From NCBI GenBank assembly GCA_011317545.1, contig WUJK01000003.1:248001-312000 (forward strand): a stretch of DNA of 64,000 nucleotides, in the 5' to 3' direction. This document shows, piece after piece, positions 12,891 through 25,900 of the stretch. How positions within the stretch are numbered: the stretch's first letter is position 1; each line of letters begins with the position of its first letter. The notes under the pieces were generated by a model. The model worked only from the letters and a program-made list of their open reading frames with translations. It searched no databases and had not been told where the DNA came from. The DNA is from Coniella vitis. Taxonomy: Eukaryota; Ascomycota; Sordariomycetes; Diaporthales; Schizoparmaceae. The translations under genes and the position numbers were made by a program.

Positions 12891-13689
12891 TTACCCCCCC
12901 GCTTAGGCCGAACGCCCTCCTATAGAGCCGTATATAGTATAATAGCTACCTAAAAAGTATAATAACGTAACGCCGCTACGCCCGCCTACCCTATTAAAGG
13001 AGCCTTATCCTCGTGCTTAGTAAGTATAAAAGGAGTCTTATATCCGTAGAGCTCCCTTTAACCTAGCTCTCGGCGAGTTTATAAGTTCTACCGCTTATTA
13101 TTCGTTAATAGAATAATAGTAACGCCCTTAACTTAATAGGCGGTTATAAACGCGATATCTTTACTCTTAGAACTTCGAAAAAGTATAAATACCCCCTTAA
13201 CCCCTATTCTAAGGGTTATTCCTTCCTCTTAATTAAATTAGAGCCCTTATAAATTACGCGAAACTAACCCCTATAATAATAAGGTAAATATCGCGCCTTC
13301 CCTATTCGTCCTCTACTTATACTTAGCTCTACTAGTAGTATAAACGTTACTACTCGCTCTAAGTAAGCTAGCGCGGCTCCTACCGCCGTACCTACCGCCG
13401 CCGCCCCCGCTGTTACTATAAGCTTTATAGCAGCTCCTATAGCGGTAATACCCGTAGCTACGGCTACGGCTACTCCTACCGCGCCTGCTATTACTCCTAC
13501 CGCCGCTATCCTTACCCCTACCGCCGCCTAGCTCGATAAGGCCGTTAATAAGCTTATTTAGAGTATTATTACTACTAACCCGTAGCTCTAACCTCGTATT
13601 ACCCTCCCTAAGGGTATTAGGGACGAGTAATACCTACCCTATATTATAAGGGCTTCTAAGAACCCCCTCTCCCTCTACCTATATAATAT

Positions 13690-14325
13690 TAGTAAGTAGC
13701 GCTTCCCCTACTTCTTTATAGCTCGCTAACTACTATAGCCGGCGCCCGTTATTTCCCCTATAGGACGAATAAAAAGGGTAAGAACTCTAGCTACTCCTAT
13801 ACCCCCCTCTACTAAACCGACGAGATATATACCGCTATTATTATTATAGTTAACTATTCCCTCGCCTATAATACTTCCGACCCTAATATATACTACTCCT
13901 ACCCTATTTACGCCTTCCCGTACTTATATACTCTAGGCACTCTCCGCCCCTAGGCCCTCGCCGCTCTCGCTATACGCCGCACCTATAACTACCTACCTAA
14001 GTTAGGTAAAACTTAGGCTAGCTATAACGAGGTCCGGTTATTAAATAATAAGTATACCCGTAGCGTATATACCTACTACTCCTTCCCTACTCGTATCCTA
14101 CTAACTTTATACTAGCGTTATAGCTATAAGCTTGTACGCTACTAGGCGGTAGCGCTAGAGGATATTACCGACCTATTAGCGAAACTCGTAGAGGGGGGTA
14201 GTAAGGGTAAGGGCTTAATTAGTACTAAAACGAAGCGCGGTATTAATAACGACCCTTATTCTAGTAAAACTAAGGAGAGTAATTCTAATAGTAAGGAGGA
14301 GGTAAGCGAGGATAAGTAGGTAGCT
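13690..14325 (+). pseudogene. Antisense reading-frame relic inside retrotransposon copy 1
   Basis: Between the end of pol and the 3' LTR, the strand opposite to pol reads coherently in one frame for about 210 codons. The interruptions I see are all TAG or TAA, explicable as mutated Gln codons. The C-terminal part is rich in Lys, Ser and Asn (EGGSKGKGLISTKTKRG). An Ala/Thr/Pro-rich stretch lies further 5' at about 13380-13530 and may be its N-terminal portion after a frame change. I do not recognise a family. The same region exists in copy 2 on the minus strand, so it belonged to the element before both insertions were mutated. Confidence 0.5.
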
Positions 14326-14369
14326 ACGTTAGTATACGTTTTATATATAGTTTTCTTTTTATCTATAAT

Positions 14370-17300
14370 ACTTAATTTCCCCGTTCTTCTTTTCTACGAC
14401 TTTAGGCTATCGTAATTTATAGCGCTACTATAACGTTACTCGAACTCTTTAAGAGTAATTATATTTTTAAATTCGGATAACGGCTACTAATCTAGCTAGT
14501 CCTATCCGACCTACTTAACTAGGACTTCGCGTTATAGCGTTTCGTCCGTTTTCGCGTAGCCTTTACGCGGCTTATTATATACTCTAATAATACTTTCTAC
14601 CTAATACTCGGGTTCCTTTCCCTCTTTAACTATAATAGGGTTAGGCCGGTATTCCCTTTATACCTATAACGGGAGCGGGTCTTATATAGCTCGAATTAGG
14701 AGATTTATATAGAAATAAGGGTAAATACCCGGCGGGACGTCTAATTCTACTATATAAGGGCTAACGATATATATTACGGTATACTTATCGTATAGCTAAG
14801 CTAACTTCTTTAAGGGGCGGTCGGTAGTAATATTTCGTAAGGAGAGCTAAACCTTATCGCCCTTAATAAGCCGCTCTATAACTACTCGTAACTTATTCGC
14901 AGATTCTTCTATTTATTACTATACGACTACTATTACGGCTTAAGCGAAAGTAGTTATATCTTTAAGCCGTTAAACGAAGTTCTCGGCCTAAACTCTAGGC
15001 GCTCGCGCTAGTAATATATTACGCTCTACCTATTCGATTAGATCTATATAGTAGCCGTATAGGACGAAAAATAGGCTAAGGCTAATTATACTAATATCCC
15101 TATTATTAATAGCTAGTTAAGCGCCGGGTAGGAGTATCGGCTAATCTAATTATATATATATAACGAACGCTCGGAGGTAGTTTATAACCTCTTAGTTTGC
15201 CCTTTCTATAGCTCTATCCGTCTATAGGTGGAAAGCGGTGCTTAGGCGCTGCTCTATCTTTATAAGCTCGTATAATCGGCGCTAGAACCCTCCTACCTAG
15301 TTCGAGCCTCGGTTGCTAATTATTACTTTAAGGAAACTATAGAACCGCTAGTAATAATATAAGAACCGCTCTATATATACTTCCGCGCTTATACTATATA
15401 TAGCTTCGAATATAATAGCTTTCGTTAATCGGTCCGTAATTACTATTAAGTAAGCCTCTTTTATATCGTCCTCGTAGGGGAGGTCGATTATAAAGTCTAC
15501 GGATAACTCGCTTTATACCCGCTTAGGTATTAATAGGGGCTTAAGAAGGCCCTTCCTCTAGTATCTCTATACCGTCTTATATCTATAAATATTACAATTT
15601 CGTATAAACCGCCGAATACTACGGTATATACCTAGCTAGAAGTAGCCCCTCGTTATTATCGTAATAATAGTATCCCTTCCTAAGTAGCTAGATAGGGTAG
15701 AATTATAGATACTCTGCGTTAGTTTAGTATATAGGGGTTCCTAATCGGGCAACTAGAGCTATTCGCGGAACCTAAGTAATCCTTTCTTATCGATCGAGCA
15801 CTCTGCTATAAATACCTTAATAGGCTTGCCTTCGGATATCCGTAGGTAAGGGGGAAAAGAATATTTACCCCTACGGACTACGCCTATAAGCTGGGAATAT
15901 ACCTTATTATACGAGGTAGCGTTATCCTATAAGCGTTAGAGCTCCTCTTACGTAAAAACCTTACTACCTATTAGTAGTAGCTCGTTATATACTATAACTT
16001 AGCTTATCTCTATCGATAGTAAAAGCTGGATTTACCTACCGGCGAGGCGTTCGTCGGATATATTATATAGTATATCCTGCTTCCTCCTCGAGAGGGCGTT
16101 TAGACGCTTACTAGCTACTCCCGCGCGGTAGACTAAATAGTATCGAAAATAAGCTATCGTCTCGGACTAGCGGACTTACCTCTCGGTAAGACGCTATAAT
16201 ATTATAAAATATTCGAGGTTCTTATAGTCCGAGTAAATTATAAATAGTAGTATAATACCCCTAAGCTCCGTATCCTATACTCTTAAGTAATTAATAATAG
16301 CTAGTAGTTCCTTATTATAGATCTTATAATTATACTCTATAGGGCTTAGGCGGCGTAAGTAGTATATTACCGGGCGGAGGATATTATACTCGTCCCTTTA
16401 AGAGAGGTAGCCGCTTAACGAGTAGCTAGAATAGTCCGCCTCTAGTACTATCTCTTTATCCGGATCCTATTAGGTAAGTATAGGCTTGCTAATAAAGAAA
16501 CGCTTTAGCTATTCGAATATAGCTTCTTCCTACTCCCCGAACCTAAATAGGACCCCCTTTTTAGTTAAGGCTAGGAGGGGCCCTACGATTTCGGAATAAT
16601 TAGCGATAAACTAATAATAGAAGTTTACGAATCCTAGGAAGCTACGGACTCCTTTAACCGTCTTCGGAGCCTCCTAATCGTATATAGCGTATACCTTCTC
16701 GGGGTTTATATAAGTCCCTACCCCCGCTTCGATAATAAAGCCTAGGTATTTTATCTCGGTTACGCCGAATTCGTACTTAGCGATATCTAGATTTAGACCT
16801 ACTACTTCGAGAGCGCGTAATACTAGCTTTACCTTTGCTCGGTAGTCCTTAGCCGTACCGTCGGTATATACTAGAATATTATCGATATAAGCTGAATAGA
16901 AGATATCTAGGTAGGGGCGTAGAGCGTTATTAATATAGCGCTAGAATATCGCGGGAGCGCTTATAAGTCCGAACGGGGTTACTAGCTACTCGAAGAGGCC
17001 GTACCTTATACGAAAGGCGGTCTTCTACTTATCTCCTTCCTTAATACGAAGCTTATAAAACGCTGCTTATATATCGAGCTTAGTAAAATATTTAGCGTTT
17101 ACGATATTAGATAAGGTCTCTTTAATAAAGGGGAGCGGGTAGCGGTCGGCTTCCGAAATAGTATTAAGCGTATAATAGTCTATATAAAAACGGAGGCCGC
17201 CCCCTAGTTTCTTAATAAAGATTATAGGAGCTCCTACTAAGGAGCTACTAGCTCTAATATAGCCTATATCGAGTAGTTCGGTAAGAGTCTTCCTTAGTAT

Positions 17301-17700
17301 AATAAGTTCTTCTCTAGATATCCCGTATAACGGGCCCTATAGGGCGTTTATAGCGGACCTATCCGCCTTCTTATATAGCCGAATCTTATAATCCGCTCCC
17401 TCTCTATACGGCGGTAGCGCGGAAGCTATATCCTTATTAAAGAGGTTCCGGAACTCGTAATACTTTAGGGGGAGTTTCTCGTTAACCGAGGATTCTACCT
17501 TCGGTAATAGGGCCTTAGTAATATCGGCTATTATAATACTAAAAAACGCTACCTAAGTAGTATTTAAGCGTTTTACGCGCCGAACTTCGCTCTAGATAAT
17601 AAAGGTATTAATAGACGTATAATTAAAGTTCTTAGGGCTATATCCTCGTTCCTAAACCTCTAGTCCTCCTATTTATCTAATACTTAGCCGGTACTTATAA
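14370..17700 (-). pseudogene. RIP-inactivated gypsy pol (RT, RNase H, integrase, chromodomain-like) of copy 1
   Basis: Translated on the minus strand, the region shows a recognisable Ty3/gypsy polyprotein with many in-frame stops. The reverse transcriptase part has the block FTKLDI and the active-site motif read as YIDNIL, where YxDD has become YIDN through a TpG-to-TpA change. The integrase core and a chromodomain-like C-terminus follow toward lower coordinates. The edges are approximate because RIP obscures both ends. No intact frame remains, so the copy is inactive. Confidence 0.88.
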
Positions 17701-19473
17701 GCTATATATATTACCCTCTCTCTTTCTACCTAAGGTTTTCCTAAAACGAGGTCGTACTAAAGGCAGGGGATTATATAGGCCTAAATACGATATAAATACC
17801 TATCTAGGTCTATATTAAGGTAGGTTATATAGCGGATAACGGGCTGCTTATATAATATTCTCTCCCTTAACGATTAATAGAGGGTCTTAGGCGGGATAGA
17901 TATACGCGGAAGTCTTAGCTTATATATAAGCGTCTCGCTTATAGCAGAATAGTAGTTATAGCTAAAATTAATAAGTATTAGGATAAATAGAGTTGAATTA
18001 TAGAATAAGTCTATTATAAAATAGTTCCTATTTATCTAATGCTTTACTTCTTATAGGCTAAAGTCGAGACCTATAAGCTCCTATATACGACTCTATATAA
18101 GAGTAGCTAGTTTTCCTCCTATTCCTCGGTAATATCGTTAAGGTCGATAAGGTTAGTATCGGCGACGTTAATATCTATCTCCCGCGTAGCTCCTAAGCTA
18201 GTAGGTAGGCGCGCGGGTAGGAAGGGGCAACGAGCGATTCTATAATTCGAACGTCTATACCTATAATAGAGTCCCTACTCTTTCCTATACCTAATCTCCG
18301 CCTAGTTAACCTACCTCGCGTACTACTTATTAGCCTATAGAGCGTTAATACTAGTTATAGCTATATCCCTATCGGGATCTATATAAGGGTTTTACGGTTT
18401 CTATCCGTTTCCTCCCGCTTACTAGGTTATCCTAAAGCGCTATACTATAGCTCCGGATAAGTAGCTTAAGGGCGAAGTATAGCTATTATCTCGGATAGCG
18501 ATATAGCTTTCTAGCTTAGCCGAAATACGGAACGCTTTCTTTACCTAATCGTTATACGTTAACGGTATTTCTATACTAATAAGCTATATACGTAATACGT
18601 TATTAATAGCGCCCTCTAGGTACGTTAATTTAGCTAAGTCCGGCTACTCTATACCGCCGGAATCCGCTAGTAACTTCTCCTATTAGGAGAAGAAATTAGG
18701 GAAGGATTAGCCTTTCTTTTAAATAAAGCTCCTAAGCCTCTAAGAAGCAGCGATAGTATAGTTCTTATTATAGTATCGGTAGTAGAGCTATTATAGGAAT
18801 AAGGAGGGTTTCTAGAGGCCGTACTCTCCTCCTACGATATAATAGCTCCTCGCTATAACCTTTATATCTCCCTTTAGGTACTTATAGATTTCTTAGAACT
18901 TATCTACGTAATTCCCGATAAAGTAGGTATCTCGGACGAGTTTATACCTTATAGTACGCTCCTAAGCTAGGAATTAAGTATATATACCCTTAAAGTTCGC
19001 TAGCTAAGAAAGGGGCTTACGTTTAGGTATAACTATACTTTCTAGGGCCTTATCTATATCGACGTCGGCGTCTTTTATATCTTAGGAGGTAGGGGTATAG
19101 GTATCTTCTAGTTTATTAGGTGCCGGGTTAGGGTACTCGGCCGCTATATTACTAATATTTACTAATAGCTCCTATAATAGTAGGCTATAGGATTATTCGA
19201 TTTATATAAATCGTGCCGTAAGCGCTTCTAGGTTTCGTACGCTATCTTCGCGCTACTATTATACTACTCCTTTAATAATATACCGCTGCTCTTCTATTAT
19301 TTAAATAACTATTTATTATATAATTACTATTATATTATTATTATCGTTATTCGCTTAGGTAGGGAGTTACCCGAATTACTCGTTATAGGGGTATAATATC
19401 CTAAGGCTATACGCTAAATAAGTATATAAATACCGTTAGATATATAGGGTAGGTAGAAAAGAAGTTAGTTAAA

Positions 19474-19812
19474 TATAAACGGGTATCGAGAGAGCGTTTA
19501 TAGTTTCGATCCTAATTTCTATTATTAACTAACTTAAGGAGAGAAGTAAGAATAGTATCTATATAGCGGCGTAAGAGCTGCTCTTAAATAGCTCTTACGT
19601 TTAGGATCCACCCGTAGATAGAGTTTTCTATAGGTCCACCGTCGATACGGGTCCTCTTATCGATGGTCTTTTATACGGCTCGTAAGCTACTTAGGAGACG
19701 CTCTTATTTAGCGCTTATATAATGCTAGTCTCCAGACGAGAAGGGAATATGCTAACTAAGGCTTCGTGCCCTGGTGTGCCGAAGCCGTGCATTTACCCGT
19801 GGGCCTGTAACA
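19474..19812 (-). repeat. 5' LTR of retrotransposon copy 1, outer end spared by RIP
   Basis: A 339-bp terminal repeat ending at the duplication CCGTA. Its outer end (about 19757-19812) keeps many TG and CA dinucleotides, including TGTTACAGG on the coding strand, whereas the other LTRs carry TATTATA or TATTACA there. It is the best available guide to the original LTR terminus. Confidence 0.95.
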
Positions 19813-19817
19813 CCGTA

Positions 19818-21197
19818 TACCTACCGAAAATACCGCTATAAAGCTTATTAATTAAAGTAGTAGACTTTAGGTAAAAAACCCTACTTATAATATCGGGTTA
19901 GTTTATAATATTTTCTCCGGCGCTTAGCTTATAGGTAATCTTTAGCTAGTTAGGATTTATAGTTATTATAATAAAGAAAACTAAAGGGTTAAATACGTAT
20001 ATAATTATAATTAAGTTTTAATAATATTACTAAATAAACCGAATACCGCCTATATAAGTTATAGGAAGAATAATACGCTTACTAATATTAATAGTATCTT
20101 TATTACTATTTTATAGCTAATTTATTAGCCTATTATATAAATTTACCCGAATCTTATATTAATTAAGCTTAAATTATTATAGCTTCTACTAATTATTATA
20201 AGCCTAAAGATCGACTAAAAACTATTAAAAAAGCCTCCGAAACCGAAACGGGATATAAGGCTATTATACCCTAGGATATAAAATATAACGATAGTAATCT
20301 TACTAGCCGATTCTATCCCGTTTTCTACCTTAATCCCGTAAATTATATAACCGTAAAGCCTAATAAAAACTCGTATTATTATAAGGGAATAATAGAGGAT
20401 ATATAAGGGGTAGATATACCGGATAAGTTAAGGAGATAATAGTAAAATAAGGATTAAGAACTCTTATAGCGGATCTTTCGGTTAGAATAATATTATAAAA
20501 AAAAGCCTCCTTACGCTCTATAGGAATAATAATAGTAATCTTATTTATAATAGGTAGGTTAAATCGGCGGCGATTAATACCTTCTTCGATAATTAATTAT
20601 ATTTACGGGTTAAGTAAGATCCGTTAATAAATATAGCGGCTTTATAATAATCTCTCGTAAGCGGTAAAATATATCGAAATAAACCGATTATTATACTATA
20701 GATACTCCGTAATATCCTAAAGCACTATAAACCTTAAGTTTTTATTCTATATATTATATAGTTCCGTAGTAATTAGCGGATCGAAAAAGTAGAGCTATAT
20801 AAACCGCGGAATAAAGATCCCTTATAGTTATAACGGGTTATAATAGTAATAGAGAGTACCTTAAATCTAATAATCGATATAGCTAGTATATAGATTATAC
20901 CGTACTTCTTTCCTAGATATCGATATAAAGGCGAAAGTATTATTATATTCTCGTATATACTTCCGAAAGTTTATAAACTCTAAAGTATTACTACGGAGTA
21001 GTTATAGTAAGAACCTCGGAATTAATATAAAGAGAGGAAGAATAATATTACCTTAGTTATAATATTTGCTAAACTTAAGATCCCGTAATAATAATTACTA
21101 TAAATATATTAGCAGAATTTATAGAATATTCGACTAATATATAATGCTTATAGCTAGCTATTCGTCTTTTTAATATAAAGTATTATAATAATTATAT
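19818..21197. other. RIPed spacer between the two inverted retrotransposons
   Basis: A 1.38-kb AT-rich segment with the same TpG/CpA depletion as the elements but no similarity to their LTRs that I can see. Neither strand gives a recognisable protein. It may be part of an older repeat into which both elements inserted, or unique DNA caught between repeats and mutated by RIP spreading. Confidence 0.6.
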
Positions 21198-21202
21198 ATA
21201 AT

Positions 21203-21541
21203 TATTATAGGCCTACGGGTAAATATATAGCTTCGGCACACTAGGGTACGAAGCCTTAGTTAGTATATTCCCTTCTCGTTTAAAGACTAGTATTATATAA
21301 GCGCTAAATAAGAGCGTCTTCCGAATAGCTTATAAGCTATATAAAAGACTATCGGTAATAGGACCCGTATCAACGGTAGACCTATAGAAAACTCTATCTA
21401 TAGGTGGATTCTAAATATAAGAGCTACTTAAGAGTAGCTCTTACGCCGCTATATAAATACTATACTTACTTCTCTCCTTAAGTTAGTTAATAATAGAAAT
21501 TAGGATCGAAACTATAAACGCTCTCTCGATACCTATTTATA
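21203..21541 (+). repeat. 5' LTR of retrotransposon copy 2
   Basis: A 339-bp repeat beginning TATTATAGG (RIPed TGTTACAGG). It contains AAGTTAGTTAA at 21480-21490, the exact reverse complement of the TTAACTAACTT that starts one base inside the element after the LTR. Confidence 0.95.
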
Positions 21542-21542
21542 T

Positions 21543-21553
21543 TTAACTAACTT
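21543..21553 (+). promoter_or_regulatory. Putative self-priming primer-binding site of copy 2
   Basis: TTAACTAACTT lies one base after the 5' LTR and is complementary over 11 nt to AAGTTAGTTAA at 21480-21490 in the same LTR. Tf1/sushi-type elements prime minus-strand synthesis by folding the 5' end of their own RNA back on the primer site over 11 nt. The geometry fits if transcription starts at that LTR position. Copy 1 has the same pair at 19462-19472 and 19525-19535. I did not find an obvious tRNA-like primer site here. Confidence 0.6.
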
Positions 21554-21599
21554 CTTTTCTACCTACCCTATATATCTAACGGTATTTATATACTTATTT

Positions 21600-22960
21600 A
21601 GCGTATAGCTTTAGGATATTATACCCCTATAACGAGTAATTCGGGTAACTCCCTACTTAAGTAAATAACGATAATAATAACTTAATAATAACTATATAAT
21701 AAATAATTACTTAAATAATAGAAGAGTAATAGTATATTATTAAAGGAATAATATAATAATAGTACGAAGATAGTATACGAAACCTAGAAGCGTTTATAGT
21801 ACGATTTACGAAAATCGAATAATCCCGTAGCCTATTATTATAAGAGCTATTAATAAGTATTAGTAACCTAGCGGCTAAATACTTTAACCCGGTACTTAAT
21901 AAACTAGAAGATACTTATACCCCTACCTCTTAAGATATAGAAGACGCCGATATCGATATAAATAAAGCCCTAAAGAGTATAATTATACCTAAACGTAAGC
22001 CCTTTTCTTAGCTAGTAAACTTTAAGGGTATATATATTTAATTCCTAGCTTAGGAGCGTATTATAAGGTATAGACTTATCCGAGATACCTATTTTATCGG
22101 GAATTATATAGATAAGTTCTAAGAAATCTATAAGTACTTAAAGGGAGATATAAAGGTTATAGCGAGGAGCTATTATATTATAGGAGGAGAGTATAGCCTT
22201 TAGAAACCCTCCTTATTCTTATAATAGCTCTGCTATCGATATTATAATAAGAACTATATTATTACTACTTCTTAAAGGCTTTAGAGCTTTATTTAGAAGA
22301 AAAGCTAACCCTTCCCTAACTTCTTCTCCTAATAGGAAAAGTTACTAATAAACTCCGGCGGTATAGAATAGCCGGACTTAGCTAAGTTAATATACCTAGA
22401 GGGCGCTATTAATAGTATATTATATATATAGCTTATTAATATAAAAATACTATCGATATATAACGATTAGGTAAAGAAAGTATTCTATATTTCGGCTAAG
22501 CTAGAAAGCTATATTATTATCCGAGATAATAGTTATACTTCGCCCTTAAGCTATTTATCCGGAGCTATAGTATAACGCTTTAGAATAATCTAACGAGCGG
22601 GAGGAAACGGATAAAAACCGTAAAACCTTTATACGGATCCCGATAGGGATACGGTTATAACTAGTATTAACGCTTTATAGGCTAATAAATAGCGCGTAAG
22701 GTAGGTTAACTAGGCGGAGATTAGGCGTAGGAAAGAATAGGGACTTTATTATAGGTACGGACGTTCGAACTATAGAATCGCTTATTACCCCTTCCTACTT
22801 ATACGCCTACCTAATAGCTTAGGAGCTATATAAGAGACGGAAATTAATATTACCGATACTAACTTTATTAACCTTAACGATACTATTAAGGAATAGGAGG
22901 AAAACTAGCTATTCCTATATAGAGTTATATATAAGAGCTTATAAGTTTTAACTTTAGCTT
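21600..22960 (+). pseudogene. RIP-inactivated gag-like region of copy 2
   Basis: An interrupted plus-strand region with a nucleocapsid-like end. The pattern CX2CX4HX4C is recognisable at 22747-22791, with Cys and His codons changed to Tyr codons, as TGT-to-TAT and CAT-to-TAT type changes would give. Upstream the sequence is Asp/Glu/Lys rich, as in capsid precursors, but no domain is certain. Confidence 0.6.
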
Positions 22961-22999
22961 ATAAAAAGTAAAACGTTAGATAAATAGAAACTATTTTAT

Positions 23000-25900
23000 A
23001 ATAAACCTATTCTATAATTTAACTCTATTTATCTTAATATTTATTAATTCTAGCTATAACTATTATTCTATTATAAGTAAAACGCTTATATATAAATTAA
23101 AACTTCCGTATATACCTATCCCGCTTAAGACCCTTTATTAATTATTAAAGGAGAGAATATCGTATAAATAGCCCGTTATCCGCTATATAACCTACCTTAA
23201 TATAAACCTAAACGGGTATTTATATCGTATTTAAGCTTATATAATCCCCTGCCTTTAGTATAACCTCGTTTTAGGAAACCCTTAGGTAGAAAGAGAGAGG
23301 GTAATATATATAGCTTATAAATACCGCCTAAGTATCGGATAAATAGGAGGATTAAAGGTTTAGGAATAAAGATATAGCCTTAAGAACTTTAACTATATAT
23401 CCGTTAGTACTCTTACTATCTAGAGCGAAGTTCGGTATATAAAACGCTTAAGTATTACTTAGGTAGCGTTCTTTAGTATTATAATAACCGATATTATTAA
23501 AGCCTTATTACCGAAAGTAGAATCCTCGGTTAATAAGAAACTCTCTTTAGAATATTATAAGTTCCGGAACCTCTTTAATAAGGATATAGCTTCCGTACTA
23601 CCGCTATATAAAGAGGGAGCGGATTATAAGATTCGGTTATATAAGAAGGTAGATAGGTTTATTATAAACGCCTTATAGGGCCTATTATACGGGATATCTA
23701 GAGAAGAATTTATCGTATTAAGGAAGACTCTTACCGAACTATTCGATATAGGCTATATTAGAGCTAATAACTCCTTAATAAAAGCTCCCGTAATCTTTAT
23801 TAAAAAACTAGGGGGTAGCCTTTATTTTTATATAGATTACCGTACGCTTAATACTATTTCGGAAGCCGATTATTACCCGCTCCCTCTTATTAAAGAGACC
23901 CTATCTAATATCGTAAACGCTAAATATTTTACTAAGCTCGATATACGAATAGCGTTTTATAAGCTTTATATTAAGGAAGGAGACGAGTAGAAGACCGCTT
24001 TTCGTATAAGGTATAACCTCTTCGAATAGCTAATAACCCCGTTCGGATTTATAGGCGCTCCCGTAATATTCTAGCGCTATATTAATAACGTTCTATACCC
24101 CTATCTAGATATCTTCTATTTAGCTTATATCGATAATATTCTAATATATACTAACGGTATAGCTAAAGATTACCGAGTAAAGATAAAGCTAGTATTATAT
24201 ACTTTCGAAGTAATAGGTCTAAATTTAGATATCGCTAAATACGAATTCGGCGTAATCGAGATAAAATACCTAAGCTTTATTATCGAAGCGGGGGTAGGGA
24301 CTTATATAGATCCCGAGAAGGTATACGCTATATACGATTAGGAGGCTCCGAAAACGGTTAAAGGAGTCTATAGCTTCCTAGGATTTACAAACTTCTATCG
24401 TTAATTTATTACTAATTATTCCGAAATTATAGGGCCCCTCCTAGCTTTAACTAAAAAGGGGGTCCTATTTAGGTTCGGGGAGTAGGAAAAAGCTATATTC
24501 GAATAGCTAAAATATCTCTTTATTAGTAAACTTATACTTACCTAATAGGATCCGGATAAAGAGATAGTATTAAAGGCGGATTATTCTAGCTATTTATTAG
24601 GCGGCTACTTCTTTTAGAGGGATAAGTACGGTATCCTCCGCCCGGTAATATACTATTCGCGCTACCTAAGCCCTATAAAGTATAGCTATAAGATCTATAA
24701 TAAGGAATTATTAGTTATTATTAATTATTTAAGAATATAGGATATAAAGCTTAGGGATATTATACTATTATTTACGATTTACTTAGATTATAAGAACCTT
24801 AAATATTTTATAATATTATAGCGTTTTACCGAGAGGTAGGTTTATTAATCCGAAACGATAGCTCGTTTTCGATACTATTTAGTTTATTATATAGGAGTAG
24901 CTAGCAAGCGTTTAAACGCCCTTTTAAGGAGGGAGTAGAATATATTATATAATATATCTAATAAACGCCTTACCGGTAGGTAAATCTAGCTTTTACTATC
25001 GATAGAGATAAGCTAAGTTATAATATATAATAAGCTATTACTAATAGGTAGTAAGGTTTTTATATAAGAGGAGCTTTAACGCTTATAGGATAATACTACC
25101 TTATATAATAAGGTATACTCCTAGCTTATAAGCGTAATCCGTAGGGGTAAATACTCTTTTCCCCCTTATTTATAAATATCTAAAGGTAAGCTTATTAAAG
25201 TATTTATAGCGGAGTACTCGATTAATAAGAAAGGGCTATTTAGGTTCTATAAATAGCTCTAATTACCGGATTAGGAACCCCTATATACTAAATTAATATA
25301 AAATATTTATAATTCTACCCTATCTAGCTACCTAAGGAGGGATATTATTATTATAATAATAATAAGGGGCTATTTCTAGCTAAGTATATACTATAGTATT
25401 CGGCGGTTTATATAAAATTATAACGTTTATAAACGTAAGACGGTATAAAGATATTAGAAGAAGGGCCTTCTTAAGCCCCTATCGGTACCTAAGCGGGTAT
25501 AGAGTAAGTTATCCGTAGACTTTATAATTAACCTTCCCTATAAGGACGATATAAAAGAGGCTTATTTAATAATAATTATAAACCGACTAACGAAAGCTAT
25601 TATACTCGAAGCTATATATAATATAAGCGCGGAAGTATATATAGAGCGGTTCTTATACTATTACTAGCGGTTTTATAATTTCCTTAAGATAATAATTAGC
25701 GATTAAGGCTCGAATTAGGTAAGAGGGTTTTAGCGCCGATTATATAAGCTTATAAAGATAGAATAGCGCCTAAATACCGCTTTCTACTTATAAACGGATA
25801 AAGCTATAGAAAGGGTAAACTAAGAGGTTATAGATTACCTCCGAGCGTTCGTTATATATATATAATTAGATTAGCCGATACTCCTACCCGGCGCTTAACT

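Larger units (their letters stand above)
12552..19812 (-). mobile_element. Full-length RIPed Ty3/gypsy LTR retrotransposon, copy 1
   Basis: A 7261-bp element coding on the minus strand, bounded by 339-bp LTRs (12552-12890 and 19474-19812) and flanked by an exact 5-bp duplication CCGTA at 12547-12551 and 19813-19817. Its order on the coding strand is: 5' LTR (19474-19812), putative primer site at 19462-19472, gag-like region with a mutated CCHC knuckle near 18225-18269, reverse transcriptase near 16856-17326, integrase core near 15050-15510, chromodomain-like tail near 14440-14610, an antisense frame near 13690-14325, a G7 polypurine tract beside 12891 and the 3' LTR. All coding frames are broken by many stops, mostly TAG, as expected from CpA-to-TpA mutation. 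The element matches copy 2 in inverted orientation along its whole length. Confidence 0.95.
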
